Below, piece by piece: positions 6,062 to 13,865 of a stretch of DNA of 18,311 nt. Made by a program: the position numbers and the translations under genes. How positions within the stretch are numbered: the stretch's first letter is position 1; every line of letters starts with the position of its first letter. Source of the DNA: an uncultured Treponema sp. (GTDB lineage: Bacteria; Spirochaetota; Spirochaetia; Treponematales; Treponemataceae); NCBI GenBank assembly GCA_937902125.1, contig CALDIB010000010.1:1-18311 (forward strand), given 5' to 3'. Below the pieces are notes generated by a model. The model was not told the DNA's origin. It ran no database searches and saw only the letters and a program-made list of their open reading frames with translations.

Positions 6062-7525
6062 ATGCAATTTTCGGAAGATTTAGCGGTTGACGATTTTTTA
6101 AGGTCGTGCCAACATCCATTCACTCTCAAGGATTTTACCCGGGCGATGAACGGCAAAGGCTTTTCATTGTCCCAGCGGGAAGGCGAGGACTACCTTGCCG
6201 AAAGCCCCTATGTCTCTTGGATAGAGGACGGAAAATTCATCACCAGGGCGGCCGCCTTTACCGGAAGATTTTTCAGCTTTACCCTTACGCCGGAAGAATT
6301 TAAAAACAAAATGTTCGTTCCTGGAAGCCGCTTTATGCCCTTTGTTGACGAAATGCAAAATCCGGCCAGCTGGACTTACATTTTTAACGGCGCCGCGGTT
6401 CCTCACAAGGTCGGAAGCTTTAGAAAGGAAACCGCGCTTGACTTGAACATTCTTTACGGCGAGGAATACGAAGTTCAATACATCGCCGCCGACCCGGCCA
6501 TGGGCGGTTTTGATTTGGCGCGGACGGATTTTGAGCTTCCGCCTACAGTTCAAATTACAGGCTGCGATTTAAGCCAATTCATTGACGGAATGGGCTTGCG
6601 GGCTGGAGACAGAATTGTTTGCCGCGTTACCAATTGGGACAAGGGCGAAATTGAAATTTTCCCTCAGGCAAAAAGACGGGACGAGTCAAAGGGCATCGTG
6701 CAAATTGGCGAAGACGACCGGGAACGCTTGGCTTGGGGCGACTTGTTTGAAAAATCCTTGCTGACAATTTTGGAGCGGGAAGGGCCTTGCGCCACCATTG
6801 AGGAGCAGCTTGCCTTTGCCTTTTACGAAAACATTGACGGCTTGTGTTCCTTTAATTGCGACTCCGTTGAAAATTATTTGCTTCATTCAAAAAAAATAGG
6901 CTTGGAACTTTTTGGCGTTGAGACCCGCTTGTGGCATAAGGGGCAGGACGTTCCCGCCGTGGGCTTGTGGAACAAGAACGACATGGAAAAGGATCCCGGC
7001 GATTTGGCAAACCTAAAGTTCAAGATTCCCGACTACATTCTTGACGACTATTTGCGGGACTTTGAATTTAAAAAGCAAAAGGATTTGACCGTTTTGCTAA
7101 AGACAATGTTCCCTGAAAATTTCGCGCTGACTCCCCATGAAAAGAATTATGTTTTGTTGCACATCGCCGGCCGTCATGCTATAATTGCCAAGAACTACAA
7201 TTACTTTGCGGATTTTCCTGTGGGACAAATACGAAGCGACGCGCTTGACCTATACAGCCGCGTGTGCTCTTTGGTTTACGATGTGGAAACTTCATCGGCG
7301 AAATTTGACAAGTTCCCGCAAAACGAACTTGTGGTTTTGTCCCAGCTTTTCGCGCACATAAACAGGATTCTGGAATCCATCGACTCAAATCCTGACGCGG
7401 CTGTGGAAGACCAAGGAACCTTGAGCCTTTCTCTTGAGGGAATGGAATACAATTTTGAGGACATCGAGGGCGCCCTTAGAAGCGTCATCGAATCGGAAAA
7501 GAAAAATAGTTTTACGATAGTTTAA
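6062..7525 (+). CDS. Conserved-looking protein of unknown function, 487 residues
   Basis: I do not recognise this protein. It is soluble, with no signal peptide or membrane segment. Residues 9-66 alternate helices and a short hairpin in a way that resembles a winged-helix fold (the segment from DDFLRSC to GKFITRAAAF). Residues 160-205 look like a small beta-barrel (VQITGCDL, AGDRIVCRVT, KGEIEIFP). The rest is mainly helical and acidic. Codon use matches its neighbours and the frame is long and uninterrupted, so it is a real gene. It is first in an apparent operon with an EIIA-type protein (22-base gap) and transketolase. The ATG has no ribosome site but a promoter close by. A nucleic-acid-binding role is possible but unproven. 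Confidence 0.8.
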   Translation: MQFSEDLAVDDFLRSCQHPFTLKDFTRAMNGKGFSLSQREGEDYLAESPYVSWIEDGKFITRAAAFTGRFFSFTLTPEEFKNKMFVPGSRFMPFVDEMQNPASWTYIFNGAAVPHKVGSFRKETALDLNILYGEEYEVQYIAADPAMGGFDLARTDFELPPTVQITGCDLSQFIDGMGLRAGDRIVCRVTNWDKGEIEIFPQAKRRDESKGIVQIGEDDRERLAWGDLFEKSLLTILEREGPCATIEEQLAFAFYENIDGLCSFNCDSVENYLLHSKKIGLELFGVETRLWHKGQDVPAVGLWNKNDMEKDPGDLANLKFKIPDYILDDYLRDFEFKKQKDLTVLLKTMFPENFALTPHEKNYVLLHIAGRHAIIAKNYNYFADFPVGQIRSDALDLYSRVCSLVYDVETSSAKFDKFPQNELVVLSQLFAHINRILESIDSNPDAAVEDQGTLSLSLEGMEYNFEDIEGALRSVIESEKKNSFTIV

Positions 7526-7547
7526 AAGTTGGGAGGCTTTCTATTTT

Positions 7548-8009
7548 ATGGAAGAAGGTGTTAACATTGGAGATTTGATTTTGCGGGGCGGCGTAATCAA
7601 CAATCTGGACGCGGACAATCCTTTTGACGCGTATGAGCAGATTAAGTCTAAAATTTCTTTGCCAAATTCCGTCACGCCGGAACTTTTGTACCAAGGCCTT
7701 TGCGCCCGGGAAAAAGTTATGAGCACTGCAGTGGGCCGGGGAATTGCCATTCCCCATTGCCGTGACATTCTTCTTGCCAGCGACGGCGAGAAGCAAATTA
7801 CAATTGTTTATTTAAAGAATCCAATCGATATGAACGCGCCTGACGGCAGAAAGGTGGACACTATGTTTGTTTTGCTCACGGGCAATTCACAAAGCCACTT
7901 GCAGGTTCTTTCACGGTTGGCAGGTCTTATAAAGAACGATTCCTTTGTGGAATTGTTAAGAAATCGCGCTTCGGCGGAAGAACTCGCCGAGGCAGCCAGC
8001 AAAGATTAG
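7548..8009 (+). CDS. PTS EIIA domain protein, PtsN/fructose type
   Basis: This 153-residue single-domain protein is of the EIIA-fructose/nitrogen family. The phospho-acceptor is His70 in GRGIAIPH, and the HLQVLSRLAGLI segment near residue 125 is a family hallmark. EIIA proteins accept phosphate from HPr or NPr; stand-alone PtsN types regulate other proteins rather than moving sugar. No EIIB or EIIC gene is in the window, so a regulatory role is more likely. The ribosome site GGGAGG (7531-7536) is 11 bases from the ATG, a little far. It is followed closely by transketolase, suggesting a link to carbon metabolism. Whether it belongs to PtsN proper or to a fructose EIIA cannot be settled here. 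Confidence 0.88.
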   Translation: MEEGVNIGDLILRGGVINNLDADNPFDAYEQIKSKISLPNSVTPELLYQGLCAREKVMSTAVGRGIAIPHCRDILLASDGEKQITIVYLKNPIDMNAPDGRKVDTMFVLLTGNSQSHLQVLSRLAGLIKNDSFVELLRNRASAEELAEAASKD

Positions 8010-8020
8010 GAGTGTTTTTT

Positions 8021-9991
8021 ATGAACGAAAAGGGAATTGCCGCGGCCGCCTTGTCAGTCCGCGCGCTTTCTATGGACGCCATACAAAAGGCAAACTCTGG
8101 ACATCCGGGACTTCCTTTGGGAGCCGCGGAATTGGCCGCCGTTCTTTACGGCGAAATTTTAAAGCACAATCCCGCGGACTCAAAGTGGGCTGACCGCGAC
8201 CGCTTTGTTCTTTCGGCGGGCCACGGCTCCATGTTCTTGTATTCAATCTTGCACTTGGCCGGCTACAAGGTGAGCCTTAAGGACATCAAGAATTTCCGCC
8301 AAGTTGGGTCCAAGTGCCCGGGCCACCCGGAATACGGCCAAACGGACGGCGTTGAAAACACCAGCGGCCCTCTTGGACAAGGCGTTTCAATGGCGGTTGG
8401 AATGGCCATCGCCGAATCCATGCTTGCCGCGCGCTTCAACACAAAGGGCCGCAAAATCGTTGACCACTACACATACTCCCTTGTGGGCGAAGGCTGTTTG
8501 GAAGAGGGCGTTTCCAGCGAGGCTTGCAGCTTGGCCGGCCACTTAAAGCTTGGAAAGCTCATCGTTTTCTATGACCAGAACCAAATAAGCATTGACGGAA
8601 ACACCAACATCGCTTTTGACGAAAACATCGGCAAGCGCTACGAAGCTTACGGCTGGCAAGTTCTTAAAGGCAGCATGTATGACGTTAAGAAAATTGTTGA
8701 ATTGGTGGCCGAAGCCAAAAAATGCAAGGACAAGCCCACGCTCATCATGCTCAAGAGCGTGATTGGAAAAGGCGCTCCCAAGGCTGGAACCGCCGACGTT
8801 CACGGCGCTCCTCTTGGAGCCGAAGGAATCATCGCCGCCCGCAAAAAGCTTGGCATTCCTGTTGACCAAGACTTTTATGTTGCCCCAGAAGCCGTCAAAT
8901 ACTTTGAGTCAAAGAAAGACGCTTGGGCCAAAAAAGAGGAAAGCTGGAAAAAAGAATTTGAGGCTTGGTCAAAAGAGAATCCCGACTTGCGCAAAATGTG
9001 GAACGCTTTCTACAGCGGAAAGGCCACAGGCAAGGCCGTCGCGCCCAAATACAAGGTTGGCGACAGCGAGGCCACTCGCGCGTCAAGCGGAAAGATGATT
9101 AACGTCATCGCCGACCGCTACCTTAACTTTGTGGGCGGAAGCGCCGACCTTATGGGTCCCAACAAGACCGCCATCAAGCATGACGACGGAACTTACAGCT
9201 ACGAAAACCAAAAAGGCCGCACAATTGAATTTGGAATCCGCGAATTTGGCATGAGCGCCGTTTGCGCTGGAATCAACTTGCACGGAGGACTTAGGCCCTT
9301 CTGCGCCACATTCTTTGTCTTTAGCGACTACCTCCGACCCAACTTGCGCATCCAAGCCTTGATGGGATTGAACACGGTTTATGTTTTGACCCACGATTCA
9401 ATTTATGTTGGAGAAGACGGTCCGACCCATCAGCCGATTGAAACTTTGGCCGCCTTGCGCGCCATTCCAAACGTTCACGTTTTGCGTCCGGGCGACGCGG
9501 AAGAAACTCAGGCGGCTTGGGAATTGGCCATGGCTTCAAAAGACCATCCGGTTTGCTTGGCGCTTACCCGCCAAAACCTTACGGTTTATCCAAAGGCCGA
9601 CAAGAACTGGAAGAAGTCTCTTAAGAACGGCGCCTATGTCGTTCAGGAAGGAGCGGCCGTTCCCGACATTACTATTTTGGCCACAGGAAGCGAAGTGAAC
9701 ATGGCCCTCAACGCCGCCAAGCTTGTTGGCTCAAAAAAGATTCGCGTTGTTTCCGTAATGGACAAGACAGCCTTTGACGCTTTGAGCGCCAAGGACAAGG
9801 CGGCCCTTATTGGCGGAGCCAAACGGGTCGTTGTTGCCGAAGCCGGCGTAAGCCAAGGCTGGGAAGGATACGCCACAAGCGCTGACGATTTGTTCACAAT
9901 CAACCGCTTTGGCGAGTCAGGCCCGGCCAACAAGGTTGCCCAGCATTTGGGCTTTACGGCAGAAAAATTGGCCGCCGTGTTGAACAAGTAG
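8021..9991 (+). CDS. tkt: Transketolase
   Basis: This enzyme transfers two-carbon ketol units between sugar phosphates in the non-oxidative pentose phosphate pathway, with thiamine diphosphate and a divalent metal. It has 656 residues, full length for the family. Visible features are His28 in NSGHPG, His68, the GPLGQG segment (116-121), and the cofactor motif starting GEG (156-158, in place of the more usual GDG) with Asn187. Catalytic Glu408 lies in IREFG, and a THDS..VGEDGPTHQP region spans about 457-472. A GTG at 8012 could extend the frame by three codons, but it overlaps the ribosome site AGGAG (8008-8012), so ATG 8021 is chosen. A two-hairpin terminator region follows. Confidence 0.96.
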   Translation: MNEKGIAAAALSVRALSMDAIQKANSGHPGLPLGAAELAAVLYGEILKHNPADSKWADRDRFVLSAGHGSMFLYSILHLAGYKVSLKDIKNFRQVGSKCPGHPEYGQTDGVENTSGPLGQGVSMAVGMAIAESMLAARFNTKGRKIVDHYTYSLVGEGCLEEGVSSEACSLAGHLKLGKLIVFYDQNQISIDGNTNIAFDENIGKRYEAYGWQVLKGSMYDVKKIVELVAEAKKCKDKPTLIMLKSVIGKGAPKAGTADVHGAPLGAEGIIAARKKLGIPVDQDFYVAPEAVKYFESKKDAWAKKEESWKKEFEAWSKENPDLRKMWNAFYSGKATGKAVAPKYKVGDSEATRASSGKMINVIADRYLNFVGGSADLMGPNKTAIKHDDGTYSYENQKGRTIEFGIREFGMSAVCAGINLHGGLRPFCATFFVFSDYLRPNLRIQALMGLNTVYVLTHDSIYVGEDGPTHQPIETLAALRAIPNVHVLRPGDAEETQAAWELAMASKDHPVCLALTRQNLTVYPKADKNWKKSLKNGAYVVQEGAAVPDITILATGSEVNMALNAAKLVGSKKIRVVSVMDKTAFDALSAKDKAALIGGAKRVVVAEAGVSQGWEGYATSADDLFTINRFGESGPANKVAQHLGFTAEKLAAVLNK

Positions 9992-9999
9992 CAATGGTC

Positions 10000-10017
10000 A
10001 AGGCGCGTTAGCGCCTT
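10000..10017. repeat. Hairpin just downstream of transketolase
   Basis: A perfect 7-bp stem, AAGGCGC/GCGCCTT, with a GTTA loop lies 9 bases after the tkt stop. No U-tract follows directly. It is stacked ahead of the stronger terminator and may stabilise the mRNA end. Confidence 0.6.
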
Positions 10018-10032
10018 TAAGCCTAAAAAAGA

Positions 10033-10068
10033 CGGCCCGCTGTTGAAAAACTGCGGGCTGTTTTTTTT
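10033..10068. terminator. Bidirectional intrinsic terminator between tkt and lgt
   Basis: An 8-bp stem (10033-10040 with 10053-10060, one G-U pair), a T-T mismatch and three more pairs close a GAAA loop. T8 follows on the plus strand. On the minus strand the stem is followed by TCTTTTTT, so it can also end the lgt transcript. Confidence 0.88.
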
Positions 10069-10098
10069 GCTTGAAATGCGTCATCGCGCGGCGGCTTT

Positions 10099-11079
10099 TT
10101 AGGCTTGCGCGCGTTTTCGTTTTGTCCAAATTCCCGCTCCCACAATGATTCCTGTTCCCGCCAAAATCATAAGGGCGCAAAGTATCTGGCCGGTGGAAAT
10201 GTTCAAAAGGGAAGTGTTTTGGCTTATGGAAGCGGCTGGGTCGCTTGAGATTCTAAAGCCCAAATCGCTGTCGGGCATTCTAAAGTATTCCAAGACAAAC
10301 CTAAAGGCTCCGTAGAGCGCCAAGTAAAGGCCGGACAAAAATCCGTCAAAGGGCTTTTTTTTGCGCAAAAGCCAAAGAATGGCGAACAAGACAAGGCCTT
10401 CAAAAAAAGATTCATACAATTGGCTTGGGTGCCGCGGCAAATTTACAAGCGCGTTTTGTTCAATTTTCATTCCGATGTCCGCCGCAAATTTTTGAACCCA
10501 TTCAATTGAAGGAGAAAAACGCTCCGCGTCCGGGAACGTCATGCCCCAAGGCATTTTTGTTATGCGGCCGTATAATTCGCCGTTCAAGAAATTTCCAATG
10601 CGGCCAAAAGTGTAGCCCAATGGAATGGCGGTACACATCGCGTCCGTCCATTGCAAGTAAGGCCGCTTGTGGATTTTGCACCAGACCCACATTCCTAAAG
10701 TTCCGCCGATGGCGCCGCCGTGGTATGACATTCCTTGAAGGCCGGTCCAGCGGCCGCTTTCGTCAAAGGGCCAAAAAATAAGCCAAGGCTTTTCAAAATA
10801 TTTTCCGCTTGTGTCGTAGACAAGGGTTGAAAAAATTCTCGCGCCCAAAAGCAGGAAAATTATTCCTGTGGCGATGAAGCTTGCCAAATCGTCTTCGCTT
10901 GTCGAGCGGCCGGGGCTTTCAAGAGCGCCTTCCGCAAACTGTTTTTTTAGCGCGACATAAGCGAATCCAAAGGCAAAGACATACATCAAGCCATACCAGC
11001 GCAAAAGTCCAAGAAAGGGAATGCCGGGCAATATTTCTGGATGAATCCATGAAGGATAGTTTATGTAAAGCAGTTCCAT
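10099..11079 (-). CDS. lgt: Prolipoprotein diacylglyceryl transferase
   Basis: This inner-membrane enzyme moves a diacylglyceryl group from phosphatidylglycerol to the lipobox cysteine of prelipoproteins, the first step of lipoprotein maturation; LivJ here would be a substrate. It has 326 residues and about seven membrane segments. Motifs are RWYGLMY (27-33), GMSYHGG with His120, GRIGNFLNGELYGR (159-172, with the conserved Arg160), HPSQLYE (217-223) and RFVLEYFR (260-267). Length is at the long end of the family, with a loop near 185-215. AAGG lies about 11 bases upstream, inside the end of the preceding ATPase gene, whose stop is six bases away, so the two are co-transcribed. Confidence 0.95.
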   Translation of the reverse strand: MELLYINYPSWIHPEILPGIPFLGLLRWYGLMYVFAFGFAYVALKKQFAEGALESPGRSTSEDDLASFIATGIIFLLLGARIFSTLVYDTSGKYFEKPWLIFWPFDESGRWTGLQGMSYHGGAIGGTLGMWVWCKIHKRPYLQWTDAMCTAIPLGYTFGRIGNFLNGELYGRITKMPWGMTFPDAERFSPSIEWVQKFAADIGMKIEQNALVNLPRHPSQLYESFFEGLVLFAILWLLRKKKPFDGFLSGLYLALYGAFRFVLEYFRMPDSDLGFRISSDPAASISQNTSLLNISTGQILCALMILAGTGIIVGAGIWTKRKRAQA

Positions 11080-11085
11080 TTTTTG

Positions 11086-12234
11086 TCAAACCTTAAAGCC
11101 AAGGGCGGCGGCTTTCACCAATTTTGATTTTAGCAAAGTGTTTTCTTTTCTGACTTGAGTGAGCTCGTAAGAAAGCGTCTTGATTGTTTCAATCAATTCC
11201 CCTTCGGTCAGCGCTCCGCTTCCCAGCAAGTCCTTGAGTCCGGCCATCTTAGCCTCAAAGTCTTCTTCGGCTTCTTCGGTGGCGATGTCAAAGGAATTGT
11301 TCACGTTGTCCGCTGGCGGCTCAAATTCGTCGCCAAAACTCAATGTTTCGCTGGAAAGAATTTTTTCGGCGATGCGGAAAATGGCTTGGGACAAAATGTT
11401 TTGCGGCTTGTAAATGATGATGGGAAGCCGAGAGGCCAGCGCCTTGTCTTCCAGCGAGTCGCGGTAAAGAACGCCCAAATGCTCAAGGTCGATTCCCAAA
11501 TACTCTTTGCAAGAGCGGCGGATTCTAAGCGCCTTGTCCGCGTCCTTGGGATCGTCAATCATGTTCATCACAAGTCGGGGGCGGAAAATCTTTAGGTTCC
11601 GCATTACGGCCGCTGAATTTTTTGGGTCAACTTTGGCCAGTTCCTGCATCATTTGCGGAATGTAAAGCTTTTGCATGGCGCTTGAGCTTTTCTTCAACTC
11701 GCGGAACCACTTGGCCGCCGCGCTGCTGGTTTTAAAGGTTGAATTCATCAAGCGGAACACGGCGTTTTTTAGGAACAAGTAGGCGTTGAGAGTGGCCGTG
11801 ACTGCCGGCGCGGACACCACAATTCCCTGGGGAGAGAGCAGGAACAAGTCCAAAATTATTTGGTGGGTTCCGGCGCCCAAGTCTATAATCAAATAGTCGC
11901 AGTCAATGTTCTTAAAATTTTTGATTATCTTGGAGCGTTGCGGGGCCTTGAGCGCCGTAAGTCCCGGGATTTCCGAGTCGCCGGCGATAAAGCTAAGGTT
12001 TTCGTATTCGGTGGGCTGAATGATGTCCCCAAAATTTCCGTTTCCCAAAAGCCATGTTCCCAATCCGTGTTTGGGCGAAGGCTGTCCTAGAACAAGGTGA
12101 AGGTTGGACGCGCCCAAGTCAAGGTCGGCCAGCACGACTCGCTTTCCGGCTTGGCCCAAGGCTATGGCCAAATTGGCGGACAAAAGGCTTTTGCCCACGC
12201 CGCCCTTTCCGCTGGCAACAGGAATTATTTGCAT
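11086..12234 (-). CDS. MinD/ParA-family ATPase, FlhG-like
   Basis: This is a P-loop ATPase of the SIMIBI class. It has 382 residues: deviant Walker A GKGGVGKS (9-16), ADLDLGASN (36-44, as in FlhG/FleN), DLGAGTH (118-124), and an ATPase body to about residue 295. An acidic linker (about 302-330) and a predicted coiled coil (about 343-375) follow. Typical MinD proteins are about 260-270 residues, so the C-terminal 80 are an extra module, possibly for partner binding. Such ATPases place flagella, division sites or other machines at cell poles. No flagellar or min gene is adjacent, so the target is unknown; the co-transcribed gene is lgt. The ATG has no ribosome site but a TATAAT six bases upstream. 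Confidence 0.87.
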   Translation of the reverse strand: MQIIPVASGKGGVGKSLLSANLAIALGQAGKRVVLADLDLGASNLHLVLGQPSPKHGLGTWLLGNGNFGDIIQPTEYENLSFIAGDSEIPGLTALKAPQRSKIIKNFKNIDCDYLIIDLGAGTHQIILDLFLLSPQGIVVSAPAVTATLNAYLFLKNAVFRLMNSTFKTSSAAAKWFRELKKSSSAMQKLYIPQMMQELAKVDPKNSAAVMRNLKIFRPRLVMNMIDDPKDADKALRIRRSCKEYLGIDLEHLGVLYRDSLEDKALASRLPIIIYKPQNILSQAIFRIAEKILSSETLSFGDEFEPPADNVNNSFDIATEEAEEDFEAKMAGLKDLLGSGALTEGELIETIKTLSYELTQVRKENTLLKSKLVKAAALGFKV

Positions 12235-12240
12235 TGTTCC

Positions 12241-12269
12241 ATTATAGCGCGCTTCGCGTGATTTTGCTA
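12241..12269 (-). promoter_or_regulatory. Promoter of the ATPase-lgt operon (leaderless type)
   Basis: On the minus strand a perfect TATAAT (12246-12241) is followed by GGAACA and then the ATG, which puts the expected transcription start on the A of the start codon. The -35 is weak (TAGCAA, 12269-12264, 17-base spacer). Confidence 0.55.
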
Positions 12270-12336
12270 GAGGGAGATTTGTTCATGAGTGGGAGGGCGT
12301 CTAGAAGGCGGTTGAAGCCTGTAACTTTTTGCGCCC

Positions 12337-12365
12337 TTGAAAATTCATTATATATGGAATATAAT
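12337..12365 (+). promoter_or_regulatory. Promoter of the S41 protease operon (leaderless type)
   Basis: TTGAAA (12337-12342), a 17-base spacer and a perfect TATAAT (12360-12365) precede the ATG at 12375 by nine bases. Expected start of RNA is about 12372. An in-frame ATG at 12354 falls inside this promoter and is therefore an unlikely start. Confidence 0.75.
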
Positions 12366-12374
12366 GGAAATGTT

Positions 12375-13865
12375 ATGGAATCTCATTCATCTAAGGCAAA
12401 AATTTTTCGCGCGACGGCGTTCGCGCTTTGTTTTTTCGTGTCGGGCTTTTTTGTTTCAAAATGCTTTGCCGAAAGCGGCCAAAAAAAGGAGCGGCAAGCC
12501 GACTCAAGCGAATACATTCGAACTATAGCGCAAATTTTTTACACATTGCAAAGCCGTTTTGTTGAGGAAGTCGATCCCGAAACTTTATACAAGGGCGCCC
12601 TTGACGGCATGATGAAATCCCTAAACGATCCTTATACCGTTTACCTTGACTCTCAGGACATGAGAAGCCTTAACGACACAACCGAGGGCGCTTTTTACGG
12701 CGTTGGCCTTTCGATTTCAAAGCGGAACGAATCAAGCGCCGACAATCCGGCTTATGTTGACGTTATTTCGCCGATTGAAGGAACGCCCGGCTACAAGGCT
12801 GGAATCCAGGCCGGCGACAAGTTGATAGAAATTAACGGCGAACCCACGCCGGAAATGTCCATGGAAACCGTGCTTTCAAAATTGCGGGGGCCAAAAGGCG
12901 AAGGAGTGGAAGTGACCGTTCTTCGCGGAAAAAGCGTCACCTTTAAAAGAACATTGATTCGCGACTTGATTGAGGTTCCAACAGTTGAATACGGAACCCT
13001 TCAAAGCGGAAAAAATCTTTACGGCTACATGAAGCTCATTCAATTTACGCCGGACACGGTTCCTCGCGTTCACGAAGCGCTGGATTCGTTCAAAGAAAAA
13101 AAATGCTCAGGGCTAATCATCGACTTGCGAAACAATCCCGGCGGACTTCTTGACAGCGCCGCCAAAATCGGGGACTTCTTTATTGACGAGGGCCCGATTG
13201 TGAGCACAAAAAGCCGTTTGTCTTACGAGACGCGCTCAATCAACGCAAGCAAAGACAACACTCTTGTTCGGGACATGCCCATTGTCGTCCTGATAAACAA
13301 GGGCTCGGCCAGCGCGTCGGAAATTTTAAGCGGCGCTCTTAAGGACAACCATTTGGCTTATTTGGTAGGCGAGCGAAGTTACGGCAAGGGAAGCGTTCAG
13401 CAAGTGATGTCATTAAAGCATGACGACGGAATCAAGCTGACAATGGCCAGATATTACACTCCCAGCGACACCAACATCGATAAAATTGGAATTCCGCCGG
13501 ACAAGGAAATAAGCCTTAATCCAGAATACACCGAAGAGCAAACAAAGACTTTCTTAAAGCTTACGGAAGACGAGACGATAAGAAAATATGTTGAGAATCA
13601 TCCCGGAATGAGCGAAAGCCAGATTGCCCAATGTGCCGAGCGCTTGCAAAAAGACTACGACTTGGATTTGCGCCTGCTTCGCCGTTTGGTAAGGATTGAG
13701 GTTGGCAGAACAAAAGAGCCTAGCCTTTATGATTTGGATTTTGACACGCAGCTTGTCGAGGCAATGAAAATTCTTGACCAAGGAAACTTCAAGTCGCTGG
13801 TCAAAAACACAAAGACTTTAAGAGAGTTGCAGGAAGAAGCCGAAACTGCGGACAAAAAGAAATGA
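12375..13865 (+). CDS. S41-family C-terminal processing peptidase
   Basis: This is a periplasm-facing Ser/Lys protease of the CtpA/Prc family, which trims or degrades proteins from their C-termini. It has 496 residues from the chosen start. An N-terminal signal or anchor segment spans about 12-31, a PDZ domain about 100-190, and the S41 core about 200-385. The catalytic dyad is Ser313 in GSASASEI and Lys338 in GKGSVQ, with Asp324 between; this 11/25 spacing matches E. coli Prc S430/D441/K455. A charged helical C-terminal extension (385-496) follows. The frame is open much further upstream, but the promoter at 12337-12365 argues for ATG 12375. It overlaps rsmE by four bases (ATGA). Confidence 0.93.
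   Translation: MESHSSKAKIFRATAFALCFFVSGFFVSKCFAESGQKKERQADSSEYIRTIAQIFYTLQSRFVEEVDPETLYKGALDGMMKSLNDPYTVYLDSQDMRSLNDTTEGAFYGVGLSISKRNESSADNPAYVDVISPIEGTPGYKAGIQAGDKLIEINGEPTPEMSMETVLSKLRGPKGEGVEVTVLRGKSVTFKRTLIRDLIEVPTVEYGTLQSGKNLYGYMKLIQFTPDTVPRVHEALDSFKEKKCSGLIIDLRNNPGGLLDSAAKIGDFFIDEGPIVSTKSRLSYETRSINASKDNTLVRDMPIVVLINKGSASASEILSGALKDNHLAYLVGERSYGKGSVQQVMSLKHDDGIKLTMARYYTPSDTNIDKIGIPPDKEISLNPEYTEEQTKTFLKLTEDETIRKYVENHPGMSESQIAQCAERLQKDYDLDLRLLRRLVRIEVGRTKEPSLYDLDFDTQLVEAMKILDQGNFKSLVKNTKTLRELQEEAETADKKK

Noticed and set aside
8012..8020. GTG start that would add three residues to transketolase.
   Set aside because: The GTG overlaps the AGGAG ribosome site that serves ATG 8021.
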